Shown: in pieces, positions 9,558 to 18,488 of the stretch | How positions within the stretch are numbered: the first letter of the stretch is position 1 | Layout of the letters: the number at the start of each line of letters is the position of its first letter | Source: Dechloromonas sp. A34 | GTDB lineage: Bacteria; Pseudomonadota; Gammaproteobacteria; Burkholderiales; Rhodocyclaceae | DNA length: 64,000 nt | Direction: 5' to 3' | Assembly: GCF_026261605.1 (NCBI RefSeq) | Contig: NZ_CP102486.1 | Location: forward strand, 2,046,001 to 2,110,000 | The notes under the pieces: model-generated | The model's input: the letters and a program-made list of their open reading frames with translations, nothing else | What the model was told of the DNA's origin: nothing | Databases searched by the model: none | Translations under genes and position numbers: made by a program

Positions 9558-9793
9558 CGTCCGGGGTGTTGGCTAACGCGCGTGCGCAAGCCCGCAAAAT
9601 AGCCGGCATCGGCCGGCGCCGTCGGCGTCGACGCCGCACCAGCCAGCAATAGGTCGCGCAACTGCAAGCGGTCCTGATCCTTGCGGATCAACTCGCGCAC
9701 ATACTCGCTGCTGGTCCCGTAACCGCGCTGGCTGACCTGCTCGTCGACAAAGGTCTTCAGCGAATCGGGCAGGGAAATGTTCATCGTGCTCAT
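9554..9793 (-). CDS. ParD-like antitoxin
   Basis: 79 residues. Ribbon-helix-helix N-terminus (MSTMNISLPDSLKTFVDEQV, then GYGTSSEYVRELIRKD), typical of CC2985/ParD-type antitoxins that bind their own promoter and neutralise ParE. The C-terminal tail is the likely toxin-binding part. It is first gene of an apparent six-gene unit parD-parE-bioF-bioH-bioC-bioD, so this autorepressor may also control biotin gene expression. Confidence 0.85.
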   Translation of the reverse strand: MSTMNISLPDSLKTFVDEQVSQRGYGTSSEYVRELIRKDQDRLQLRDLLLAGAASTPTAPADAGYFAGLRTRVSQHPGR

Positions 9794-10027
9794 CGGCGAA
9801 TCGTAAAAGGCTTGGCAAAATTTGGCAAGGTTTGGGGTGTCGTTGGGGCATTTGTACCCGACCTGAAAATCGTTAGCCGCAAAGTCATGTGTTCCTTATG
9901 GGCATACAAAATGCTTATTCTGTCTGCTGAAATTGTTCCCTGATTGGTTATAAGTCAGGGTGTGTTTCATGCTGTCCAACGCGAGACCGCCTCGCCCGGC
10001 CGGGCGCCTTCATCAGAGAAACAATTC

Positions 10028-13013
10028 ATGCTGCGTCTGAGCACCATATTTTTTGCTTCCGGCTTTGCCGGGCTGATCTACGAGTCCATCTGGACCAGCT
10101 ATCTCAAGCTTTTTCTGGGCCACGCCGCCTATGCCCAAACCCTCGTTCTCGGTATCTTCATGGGCGGCATGGCGGTCGGTGCCGCGGTTGCAGCGCGCTA
10201 TTCGGTGCGCCTGCGCAATCCGCTGCTGGCCTATGCCCTCATTGAGATTGCCATTGGCGTCTTCGCGCTGCTTTTCCATCCGCTGTTCACCACGGTGACC
10301 GAGGGCTTCTATGATCTGGCGCTCGCTCGGCAGTGGAGCGGCCTCCCCTTCGTTTACGCCAAATGGGGCATGGCCGCCCTCCTGATCCTGCCCCAGTCGA
10401 TTCTCCTCGGCGCCACCTTCCCGGTCTTTACGGCGGCTGTCACGCGAACCACGAAATCCGCCGGGCGTTCCATCGCGACCCTCTATTTTGCCAACAGCAT
10501 CGGGGCGCCCTGGGCGTGCTCGCTTCCGGTTTCCTGTTGATTCCGGCGCTCGGTCTGCCGGGCACCATCGTGGCGGCTGGTTGTATCAACCTGCTGATTG
10601 GCGCCCTGGTCGGCAAGATGTCGCGCACCGGGACTGTGCCGACGCCAGTCGTCCAGCCGTCGCCTCCCCGATTCGGCAGCGTCCCGCGGCTATTGGTGGC
10701 CGTCTCCCTGCTCACCGGGGCATCATCCTTCATCTACGAGGTGGGCTGGATCCGGATGCTTTCCCTGGTCCTGGGCAGCGCCACCCATTCCTTCGAGCTG
10801 ATGCTGTGCGCCTTCATCGTCGGGCTGGCGTTGGGTGGTCTCTGGGTGCGCAACCGCATCGACACCGCAACCAATCCCGGGCTCTTGCTGGCCTATGTTC
10901 AGCTCGCCATGGGGGCTGCCGCGATTGCCACCATTCCACTGTACAACGCGTCCTTCGACCTGACCGCCTGGGTGGTCGCCAATGTTGCCAAGACGGACGG
11001 CGGTTACACCCTTTTCAACCTGGTGCGCTATGGGATTTCCTCCCTGGTCATGTTTCCCGCCGCTTTTTGCGCCGGCATGACGCTGCCCCTGGCGACCCGC
11101 ATCCTGCATTCGAATGAGGCTCAAGGCGAGCGGGCGATCGGCATCATCTACAGCGCCAATACCATCGGCGCCATTCTGGGCCTGGCTTTTGCCGTCCATA
11201 TCGGCTTGCCCGCGTTCGGCATCGAATACCTCGTGGCTTCGGGGCCATGATCGACGTCGGGCTGGGTATCATCCTGCTCGTGGTTTTTGCCGGACGCGCC
11301 AAGCTGCGGCTCGGTCTCGCCACACTCGCCGCCTGTGCCGCCGGGAGCGCACTGGTGGCCACGACGTTCAATCCGCAGAAATTGGTTTCCGGCGTCTTTC
11401 GTACCGGCCAGGCCAGCATGCCAGGCACGGTGCTGGAAATCGCGCATGGCCGGACGGCCACCATTTCCGTCGACCGTAACGAGCAGGCGCTCTTCATCAG
11501 GACCAACGGCAAACCGGATGCGTCCGCGCTGCTCGGGGCCACTTCCGGATACCAGATGGACGAGGTCACCATGGCCTTGCTCGGGGCCATCCCCATGGCA
11601 CTGCATGATGCCCCGCGGCGGATTGCCAATATCGGCTTCGGCTCGGGCATGACCAGTGCGACGATCCTGGCCGATCCGCGCGTGCAGCAGCTCGACTCGA
11701 TCGAGATCGAGCCCAAGATGATCGAACTGGCCCGTCATTTCGGCGAATTGAACCGGGCGACCTACACCGATCCGCGCAGCGCCATCCACATCGATGACGC
11801 GAAATCCTTTTTTGCCTCCCATGGTCAGCGCTACGACATTATCGTTTCCGAACCTTCGAATCCCTGGGTCAGCGGCGTCGCCGGCCTTTTTTCCGTGGAG
11901 TTCTACCGGCATGTCACGCGTTATCTGAATCAGGACGGGCTGTTCGTCCAGTGGATGCAGATGTATGAGACACATCCCGACCGTGTAGCGTCGGTCATCA
12001 AGGCCCTGGACCAGTCTTTCGAGGACTATCTGGTGGTGGCGCTCAACTACGGCGACCTCTTGCTGGTCGCGAAACCGCATGGCCAGGTTGTGTTGCCGGC
12101 GGATGGCTTTTCGCGCTTGGCACCGGCAGTCCAGCAGATACTGAAAAGACTGGATGTGGGTAATCAGGCGGATCTGGCGCTGCGCGTGATCGGCAACAAG
12201 GCGCTCTTGAAACCTTGGATCGATGCCCGGGCCGTGCCGGCAAATTCCGATTTCGCTCCCTATCTGGATACCCATGCCGACTATGATCGCTTTATCGGCA
12301 AGGGCTGGCCCGCTGCACCCCAGCTTGCCCTGTCGTCCTTTCCGATGGCCGAAATTCTCGGTCGGCGGCCCGCCTTTCCGACGGGCGAACTGCCAAGTGT
12401 TACCGGTCACTTCGGTAACGAGCCCCGTGTTCTGGCTGCGCGGCTGCTAAAAACGAATCTGGTCGGTAACGATTCGGGATCGGCAAACTTGCCGCTCCCG
12501 CCTGACTTGCCCGATGCGTTCATGCAACACGGCCTCCAGGTGCTCAGCGATTGTCGGCAGCCACCCCAGGGCGACAAGCCATATGCGCTCGCCGGGATTG
12601 CCGTCAAGATACTGCCGTATCTGGCGCCGGCCGACGCGCTGGCTGTTCTGGCAGCGGCCGGAAACCTTCCGTGCTTTCAGGACTTGCCGGCCAGCCAGGC
12701 CCTCTGGCCGGTATTGTTGGAACACGTGGCCAATCGCGATGCGGCCGGGTTCGGTGCCGTGGCCGAGCAGCTTCTCGATCAGGGGCAGGGGATCACCGAG
12801 GCGCGTGCCCAATATCTTTTTGGCATGGCAGTTCTAGGGCGTCTGGGAGAGGGAAATCCGGGTGCTGCAAATTCAATCCGGATGAAACATCAGTCGATCC
12901 TGACCGGCAAGCCGGTCAATCTTGGACTCGAAATCTTGCTCGCGTATGTGGCATCAGTCGCGAGTGGGACAAGCAGACCCAGTGCAAAATTGCCGGTTCC
13001 CGATGTACGGTAG
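10028..13013 (+). CDS. Membrane-fused spermidine synthase-like protein (two frameshifts)
   Basis: Reconstructed protein of about 995 residues. The N-terminal part is a multi-helix membrane region (MLRLSTIFFASGFAGLIYES, typical of fused MFS/spermidine synthase proteins, repeated as ASSFIYEVGWIRMLSLVLG). It is followed by a Rossmann methyltransferase-type domain (RRIANIGFGSGMTSATIL, DSIEIEPKMIEL, IIVSEPSNPWVSG) and a helical C-terminal extension. Polyamine synthesis itself is not proven. The frame breaks twice: near 10502-10510 (NSIGAPW should continue as ALGVLASGF) and in the G4 run at 11241-11244 (VASG then MIDVGLG). One added base repairs each. Confidence 0.75.
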
Positions 13014-13050
13014 TGTATTTTCGTCTTCGTTCAGTCGTTCGCTTATCACG

Positions 13051-13638
13051 TCAAGTCAGGCCGTCAGACAAATCTGCCGGCCGGTCGATATCACGCAGTA
13101 CGCCGGGGTCGTCGACGGGGCAGAGGGTCAGCTCCTGGCGATGGGCTTCCAATATCGATTTTCCGCCTTGGTCGCCGGTCAGCGCCGCCAGTTGCTCGAA
13201 CCAGCGTCCGGCAAAGCCGACCGGATGCCCGCGTCTACCTTGATATGCGCCAGCGGCGAGGCTGGCACCGGCGCGCAGGCTGGCGGCGACGGCTTGGTGG
13301 CTGGCAGGTGCAATGAAGGGCATGTCGGCCAGGGCCACGAGCCAACCCGCTGCGCTGGGGCTGGCTTTGACGCCGGCAGCCAGGCTGTAGCCCATGCCGC
13401 TTTCAGCATCCGGGCAGATCACCGTTTCGCAGCCCGCAGCACTCAGTAAACCAGCTAGAAAGTCGCTGCCTGGGCGCAGGATAGCGATCACGCGGTTACA
13501 GGCCAGACAGAGGTTGCGCGCCGCGGCCACCGCCAGCGGCGTGCCATCGGGCAGGCTATGGAGCAGCTTGTCGCTGCCGAAGCGGCTGCCCTGGCCGGCG
13601 GCGAGCAGGATGCCGACGATCTCTCCGGGCATCGCCAC
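13051..13638 (-). CDS. MocA/MobA-like nucleotidyltransferase
   Basis: 195 residues. The N-terminal motif GILLAAGQGSRFGSDKLLHSL is the MobA-like NTP-binding signature (LAAGxSxRMGxxK). GWLVALADMPFIAP and AGAYQGRRGHPVGF match molybdenum cofactor cytidylyltransferase (MocA), which turns Mo-molybdopterin into the cytosine dinucleotide form used by xanthine-oxidase-family hydroxylases. Position next to xdhC and a hydroxylase supports this. The stop is 3 bases before the XdhC gene stop-side boundary, so the genes are tightly packed. Confidence 0.87.
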   Translation of the reverse strand: MAMPGEIVGILLAAGQGSRFGSDKLLHSLPDGTPLAVAAARNLCLACNRVIAILRPGSDFLAGLLSAAGCETVICPDAESGMGYSLAAGVKASPSAAGWLVALADMPFIAPASHQAVAASLRAGASLAAGAYQGRRGHPVGFAGRWFEQLAALTGDQGGKSILEAHRQELTLCPVDDPGVLRDIDRPADLSDGLT

Positions 13639-13641
13639 GAT

Positions 13642-14646
13642 TCAGCCGATTCCACAGCCGACCGTGCTGGCCGGTTGAAGCGGCCGCCGGGCGTCCATCG
13701 TCAGCACGCCATTCCTGATCGCGGTCATCTCGGCGAGGATCGAGACGGCGATTTCGGGGGGCGTCCGGCTGCCGATCGGCAGGCCGACCGGACCATGCAG
13801 GCGTTCGACCTCGCCCGGCGAAAGATCGAAATACTGCAACAGGCGCTGCCGGCGTCGCTCGTTGTTGAGCCGCGAACCGAGGGCTCCGACGTAGAAGGCA
13901 GGCGACTTCAGCGCTTCGAGCAGCGCCAGGTCGTCGAGTTTGGGGTCGTGGGTCAGGGCGACCACGGCGCTATGCGGGTCGAGCCCCAGTTCGATGACGG
14001 CATCGTCCGGCATGCCGGGGAGCAGCGTCGTACCCGCGACATTCCATTCGGCGGCATATTCGCGGCGCGGATCGCAGATGTAGACCTGATAGTCCAGGGC
14101 CTGGGCCATCTGTGCCAGGAAGGTCGAAATCTGTCCGGCGCCGACGATCAGCAGGCGCCAGGCTGGGCCGTGCAGGGTAGTCAGAGTCCGGTAGTCCCAT
14201 TCCAGCGCATCGCCGGCCGCGCCGGAGGCGATGCGGCAACCCGGCTGGCCGATCGTCACGCTGCGCCGGACCAGCTGGCCAGCGGCGATCAGTTCGGCCA
14301 TCCGCTCCAGGGATGAGAGGTCGGGTGCAGTTTCGATCACCAGTTCCATGCGGCCGCCGCAGGGCAGGCCGAAGCGGCGGGCTTCGTCTGTGGTTACGCC
14401 GTAGCCGAGCACACTGGGGGGAGAGTCCGCGAACTCACCGGCCAGCAGGCGGTCGATCAGGTCGGTTTCGATGCAGCCGCCGGAAACCGAGCCCTGGACC
14501 TGGCCATCCTCGCGGATCGCCATCCAGGCGCCGGGCGGGCGGGGGGCGGAACCCCAGGTCCGGGCCACGGTGACCAGCGTGAAGCGTTTGCCGGCCGCGG
14601 CCCAGCGGCGGACTGCGGCGAGTACCTGGGTGTCCTGGCTGTCCAT
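13642..14646 (-). CDS. XdhC family molybdenum-hydroxylase maturation protein
   Basis: 334 residues. XdhC-type proteins bind molybdenum cofactor, help its sulfuration and insert it into xanthine-oxidase-family enzymes. Features: [35 protein letters not shown] (the XdhC/CoxI Cys motif), a C-terminal Rossmann domain ([27 protein letters not shown]) and [18 protein letters not shown]. Start chosen at ATG 14644-14646, one base after the hydroxylase stop; a longer open frame reads back through that gene's end. Confidence 0.92.
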   Translation of the reverse strand: MDSQDTQVLAAVRRWAAAGKRFTLVTVARTWGSAPRPPGAWMAIREDGQVQGSVSGGCIETDLIDRLLAGEFADSPPSVLGYGVTTDEARRFGLPCGGRMELVIETAPDLSSLERMAELIAAGQLVRRSVTIGQPGCRIASGAAGDALEWDYRTLTTLHGPAWRLLIVGAGQISTFLAQMAQALDYQVYICDPRREYAAEWNVAGTTLLPGMPDDAVIELGLDPHSAVVALTHDPKLDDLALLEALKSPAFYVGALGSRLNNERRRQRLLQYFDLSPGEVERLHGPVGLPIGSRTPPEIAVSILAEMTAIRNGVLTMDARRPLQPASTVGCGIG

Positions 14647-14647
14647 C

Positions 14648-16851
14648 TCAGGCCGCCAGTTCGGATTTGCCGAAGGGCATGCGGCGCAGGCGCTTGCCGG
14701 TGGCGGCGGCGATGGCGTTGGCGACGGCTGGGGCGACCGGCGGCACCCCGGGTTCGCCGATGCCGCTCGGGGCGGCGGCTGAAGGCACGATGTGCACCTC
14801 GACCACCGGCATTTCGTTGATGCGCAGCGGCGGGTAACCATCGAAATTGCCCTGGACGACGTGCCCGTCCTTGAGCGTGATTTCTCCGTGCAGGGCCGCC
14901 GATAGGGCGAATCCGACGGCGCCCTCGACCTGCGAGCGGATATTGTCGGGATTGATCGCCACCCCGCAATCGACGGCGCAGACGATGCGGTCGACCTTGA
15001 CCGAGCCGTCCTTCCTGACTGTCACTTCGGCCACCTGGGCGACGTAGGAATTGAACGACTCATGCACCGCAACGCCGCGGCCGCGCCTCTCGCCGACCTT
15101 GGCCTTGAGCGGCTTGCCCAGCCCGCCTGGTCGGCGGCCAGCTTGAGCACGCCGGCATGGCGGGGATGGTCGGCCAGCAGTTCGAGGCGCAGGGCGACCG
15201 GGTCCTTGCCCGCTGCCTTGGCCACTTCGTCGAAGAAGACCTCGGTGGAGTAGGCCGTGTGCGAGGAACCGACCGAGCGCCACCAGAGGACGGGGACGCC
15301 GATGTCGCTCGGCGTGTGCAGGTCCACCGTCAGATTGGGGATGGCGTAGGGCAGATTGGCGGCGCCTTCGACCGAGACGCCGTCGATGCCGTCCTTGACC
15401 AGCATTTTCTCGAAGGGCGAGCCGATCAGGATCGACTGGCCGACCAGCCGGTGGCGCCAGCCGATCAGCTTGCCGTTGCCGTCGAGCGCCGCTTCCAGAG
15501 TGTGGTGGAAGAGCGGCCGGTAGTAGCCGGCGCGCATGTCGTCCTCGCGCAGCCAGACCAGTTTCACCGGGGCGCGGCCGTTGATCGCCTTGACGATCTG
15601 CGCCGCCTCCAGCACGTAGTCGGAATCCTTGCAGGCGCGCCGGCCGAAGCTGCCGCCGGCATAGAGCATGTTGATCCGGACCAGCTCCGGCTTGAGACCG
15701 AGCAGTTGGGCCAGGCCGTACTGGTCACCGGTATGCAGCTGCTCGCCGTTCCAGACCTCGCAGCCTTCTGCGTCGAGCCGGATGACGCAATTCATCGGCT
15801 CCATCGCGGCGTGGGCGAGATAGGGAAAGTCGTAGCTGGCGCTGACCACCTTGGCGGCGCCGGCGAAGGCCTGCGTAGTATTGCCGGTCTGCTTGGCGAC
15901 CAGGCCTGGTGTCTTGGCCAGTTCCTTGTAGCGAGCGAGGATTTCGTCGCTGCCCAGCTTGAAGGCGGCGCTGTCGTCCCAATCCACGGTCAGCGCATCG
16001 CGCCCCTTCTTGGCGCTCCAGGTGTCCTTGGCGAGGACCGCCACACCCTGCGGAATCTGCACGACCTCGACCACACCCGGGATCGCCTTGGCGCGGCTGG
16101 CGTCGAAGGCTTTGACCTTGCCCCCGAACAGCGGCGGATGGGCGACCACGGCGACCAGCATGCCGGGGAGGAAGACATCCTGCGTGAAACGGGCCGAACC
16201 GTCGGTCTTGGCGGCGCTGTCCGTGCGCCTGGCCTGCTTGCCGATCAGGCGGAAATCCTTGGGGTCCTTGAGGCTGACCTCGCTCGGCACGGTCTCTTTG
16301 GCGGCGTCGACCGCGAGTTCGCCAAAGCTGGCCCGACGGCCGCTCACGGGGTGGCTGACCACGCCGTCGCGGACGACGATCCCGGCGGCATCGACCTGCC
16401 AGCGGCGGGCCGCGGCGGCGACCAGCATGGCCCGTCCGGCGGCGCCGGCCTTGCGCATCTGTTCCCAGGAATTGGCCATCGCCGTACTGCCGCCGGTGCC
16501 CTGCGCCGGGCCCCAGAACAGGTTGTTGTAGCGCTTGGCATCGGCCGGGGCGCCTTCGACGCGCACGGTTTGCCAGTCGGCATCGAGCTCATCAGCGAGG
16601 ATGGTCGCCAGGCCGGTGTAGGTGCCCTGGCCCATTTCGAGGTGCTTGGAAATGACTGTGACGCTGTTGTCGGCACCAATGCGCAGGAAGGCGTTGGGCT
16701 CGAAGCTGACCGGCGCGGCCAGGCCTTCGCCGGCCTTGCCGGGACCGGCGGCGGGCGCCGCGAAGGCGGGCAGGCAGAAACCGAGGGTGAGGCCGGCGCT
16801 GCCTTGCAGAAAGCGGCGGCGGCTGAGGTTTTCGATGGCGATGTGGTTCAT
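14648..16851 (-). CDS. Xanthine-dehydrogenase-family molybdopterin-binding subunit (IorB-like, frameshifted)
   Basis: Large Mo-binding subunit of an aldehyde or N-heterocycle hydroxylase like isoquinoline 1-oxidoreductase beta; about 734 residues when repaired. A Tat signal ([12 protein letters not shown]) indicates periplasmic export. Family motifs: [94 protein letters not shown]. The frame breaks at the CCC run 15117-15119: the first frame ends after [10 protein letters not shown], while the other continues [13 protein letters not shown]. One extra base restores it. RBS AGGAGA precedes ATG 16851. It is cotranscribed with the 2Fe-2S subunit. Confidence 0.88.
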
Positions 16852-16861
16852 GCTCGATCTC

Positions 16862-17320
16862 CTAGGCCAAGGCTTTCGCGGCCTCGTGAATGGCCGCCCG
16901 GATGCGGACATAGGTGGCGCAGCGACAGAGGTTGCCGGCCATCGCCTGGTCGATGTCGGCATCGCTCGGCTTGCGGTTCTTGCTGAGCAGGGCGACGGCG
17001 CTCATGATCTGGCCGGACTGGCAGTAGCCGCACTGCACGACGTCGAGCTTGCGCCAGGCCTCCTGTACGACCTTGCCGACCCGGTTGGTCGCGACGGCCT
17101 CGATGGTGGTGATCTTGCGCCCGGCCGCGGCCGACACCGGGATCGAGCAGGACGGCACCGGCGCGCCGTCCATATGCACGATGCAGGCGCCGCACAGCGC
17201 CTGGCCGCAGCCATACTTGGTTCCCGTCAGCTGCAGGGTGTCGCGCAGCGCCCAGAGCAGAGGGGTGTCGGGCGCCACGTCGACTTGAACCGGCTTGCCA
17301 TTCACATTGAGTTGAATCAT
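16862..17320 (-). CDS. 2Fe-2S subunit of xanthine-dehydrogenase-family hydroxylase (IorA-like)
   Basis: 152 residues carrying two [2Fe-2S] clusters that take electrons from the molybdenum site. N-terminal plant-type ferredoxin cluster: GCGQALCGACIVHMDG with a later Cys in PVPSC. C-terminal helical cluster: CGYCQSGQIM and LCRCATYVRIRAAI. AAGGAG lies 7 bases before the ATG at 17320. It is the first gene of the iorA-iorB-xdhC-mocA order. No FAD subunit is present, so the acceptor is probably a cytochrome, as in isoquinoline oxidoreductase-type enzymes. Confidence 0.93.
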   Translation of the reverse strand: MIQLNVNGKPVQVDVAPDTPLLWALRDTLQLTGTKYGCGQALCGACIVHMDGAPVPSCSIPVSAAAGRKITTIEAVATNRVGKVVQEAWRKLDVVQCGYCQSGQIMSAVALLSKNRKPSDADIDQAMAGNLCRCATYVRIRAAIHEAAKALA

Positions 17321-17495
17321 GAGCGGACTCCTTGGGTCGGAGAAGGAAAGGGAGAAATCTTGCTGCCAGGGGCGCTGTTCATCCGAACGGCATTGGAATT
17401 CCTTTCCGACAAGCCGGCTGTCGATTGGTTCGCTGCCTGGCTAGACCGGAGTAGCGATCTCGATTTTCGTGATGGAGATCAAACCCCTGGTGGAA

Positions 17496-17518
17496 TAGTT
17501 GAGTAATCTACTCAACTA
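17496..17518. promoter_or_regulatory. Perfect palindrome, candidate operator
   Basis: TAGTTGAGTA-ATC-TACTCAACTA: ten-base arms with a three-base centre, in the intergenic region between the hydroxylase operon (minus strand, start 17320) and the DUF3079 gene (plus strand, start 17583). No T tract follows, so a dimeric repressor or activator site fits better than a terminator. No regulator gene adjoins it. Confidence 0.6.
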
Positions 17519-17582
17519 AGCGCCGGGTTTGTTTGCCGGTGCCGAAGTTGTCGTGACAACCTACGTTTTCAGGTGCCCGGAC

Positions 17583-17795
17583 ATGGCCAAGAAATTTCCC
17601 CTGCATCCCAGTCACCCCGAGCGCATCTGCTGGGGCTGCGACAAGTACTGTTCCATCGACGAACTGAAGTGCGGCAACGGCTCCGGCCGTACCCAGCACC
17701 CCTCCGAGATGCTTGGTGACGACTGGTACAAGTGGGGCGACTGGGGCATCGCCTTCGAGGAAACCGCGGAAGAACCGGTCGGCGACGGCCACTGA
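17583..17795 (+). CDS. DUF3079 family small protein
   Basis: 70 residues. Matches the DUF3079 pattern: MAKKFPLHPSHPERICWGCD, YCSIDELKCGNGSGRTQHP and DDWYKWGDWG. Four Cys in WGCDKYC and LKCG suggest metal binding. The function is unknown. I chose ATG 17583 because the family begins MAKKFPLHP; an upstream in-frame start at 17529 would add 18 unrelated residues. It ends 24 bases before the FmdE-like gene. Confidence 0.85.
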   Translation: MAKKFPLHPSHPERICWGCDKYCSIDELKCGNGSGRTQHPSEMLGDDWYKWGDWGIAFEETAEEPVGDGH

Positions 17796-17819
17796 ACATC
17801 ACCCAAGCACAGGCCGCCC

Positions 17820-18452
17820 ATGAACTATCCCGAATTTTTCGATCAAGTCCCGGTCATCCGGCTTCATGACCCGCTGGCGGTATTCCTCGGCGCCAGCGAC
17901 GACGGCATTCTCGAATACCGTTACCTCGATGCCGTCAAGCTGGCCGGCCACTCCTGCCCGACCGTGGCTTCGGCCTGGAACATGACGCGGCTGGCGCTGC
18001 GCGCTCTCTACGACAACGCGCTGCCTGAGCGCGGCAAGATTACGGTCAGTCTGCGCGGGCGCGACGACGAGGGCGTTGCCGGCGTCGTCGGCAATGTCGT
18101 GTCGCTGCTCACCGGGGCCGCCGCACAAGGCGGCTTCAAGGGCCTCGCCGGCCAGTTCAGGCGCCAGAACCTGATGCGTTTCGGGGCCGAGATTCCGCTC
18201 GAACTGCGCTTTGCCCGGTTGGATTGTGAAGGCACGGTGGATGTCGCCTGCGACGCTCGGCGCATTCCCGCCGACCCCGAAATGCCGGTGCTGCTCCAGC
18301 AATGCCTGGATGGCAGCGCCGATGCTGAGGCCTTCAAACGCTTCGGCCGCCTCTGGCAGGAGCGGGTGCGCTGCCTGTTGCTCGACCACGGCGACGATCC
18401 CGAGGTCTTTGTCGTGCGCCTGAACCTGGCGGCTTCACCCGGCCAGGCTTGA
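17820..18452 (+). CDS. FmdE family protein
   Basis: 210 residues. The N-terminal AGHSCPTVASAWNMTRLAL is the conserved His-Cys-Pro motif of FmdE-like proteins, a family named for the gene accompanying molybdenum formylmethanofuran dehydrogenase, where the Cys region can bind metal or Mo-related ligand. The remainder (GKITVSLRGRDDEGVAGVVG) also fits. Formylmethanofuran chemistry is not expected here. Its position beside MocA, XdhC and a molybdenum hydroxylase suggests a link to molybdenum-enzyme function, which is inference. Confidence 0.72.
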   Translation: MNYPEFFDQVPVIRLHDPLAVFLGASDDGILEYRYLDAVKLAGHSCPTVASAWNMTRLALRALYDNALPERGKITVSLRGRDDEGVAGVVGNVVSLLTGAAAQGGFKGLAGQFRRQNLMRFGAEIPLELRFARLDCEGTVDVACDARRIPADPEMPVLLQQCLDGSADAEAFKRFGRLWQERVRCLLLDHGDDPEVFVVRLNLAASPGQA

Positions 18453-18488
18453 GCTCTACCGCCGGCTCCGCTGGCGGGCGCTAAAAGC

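Noticed and set aside
15157..16986. 609-residue plus-strand open frame opposite the Mo-hydroxylase gene
   Set aside because: It is antisense to a conserved gene with clear motifs, has Gly/Ala/Arg-rich shadow composition and no ribosome site.
17529..17582. Upstream start for the DUF3079 gene
   Set aside because: Adds 18 residues not seen in the family, which begins MAKKFPLHP.
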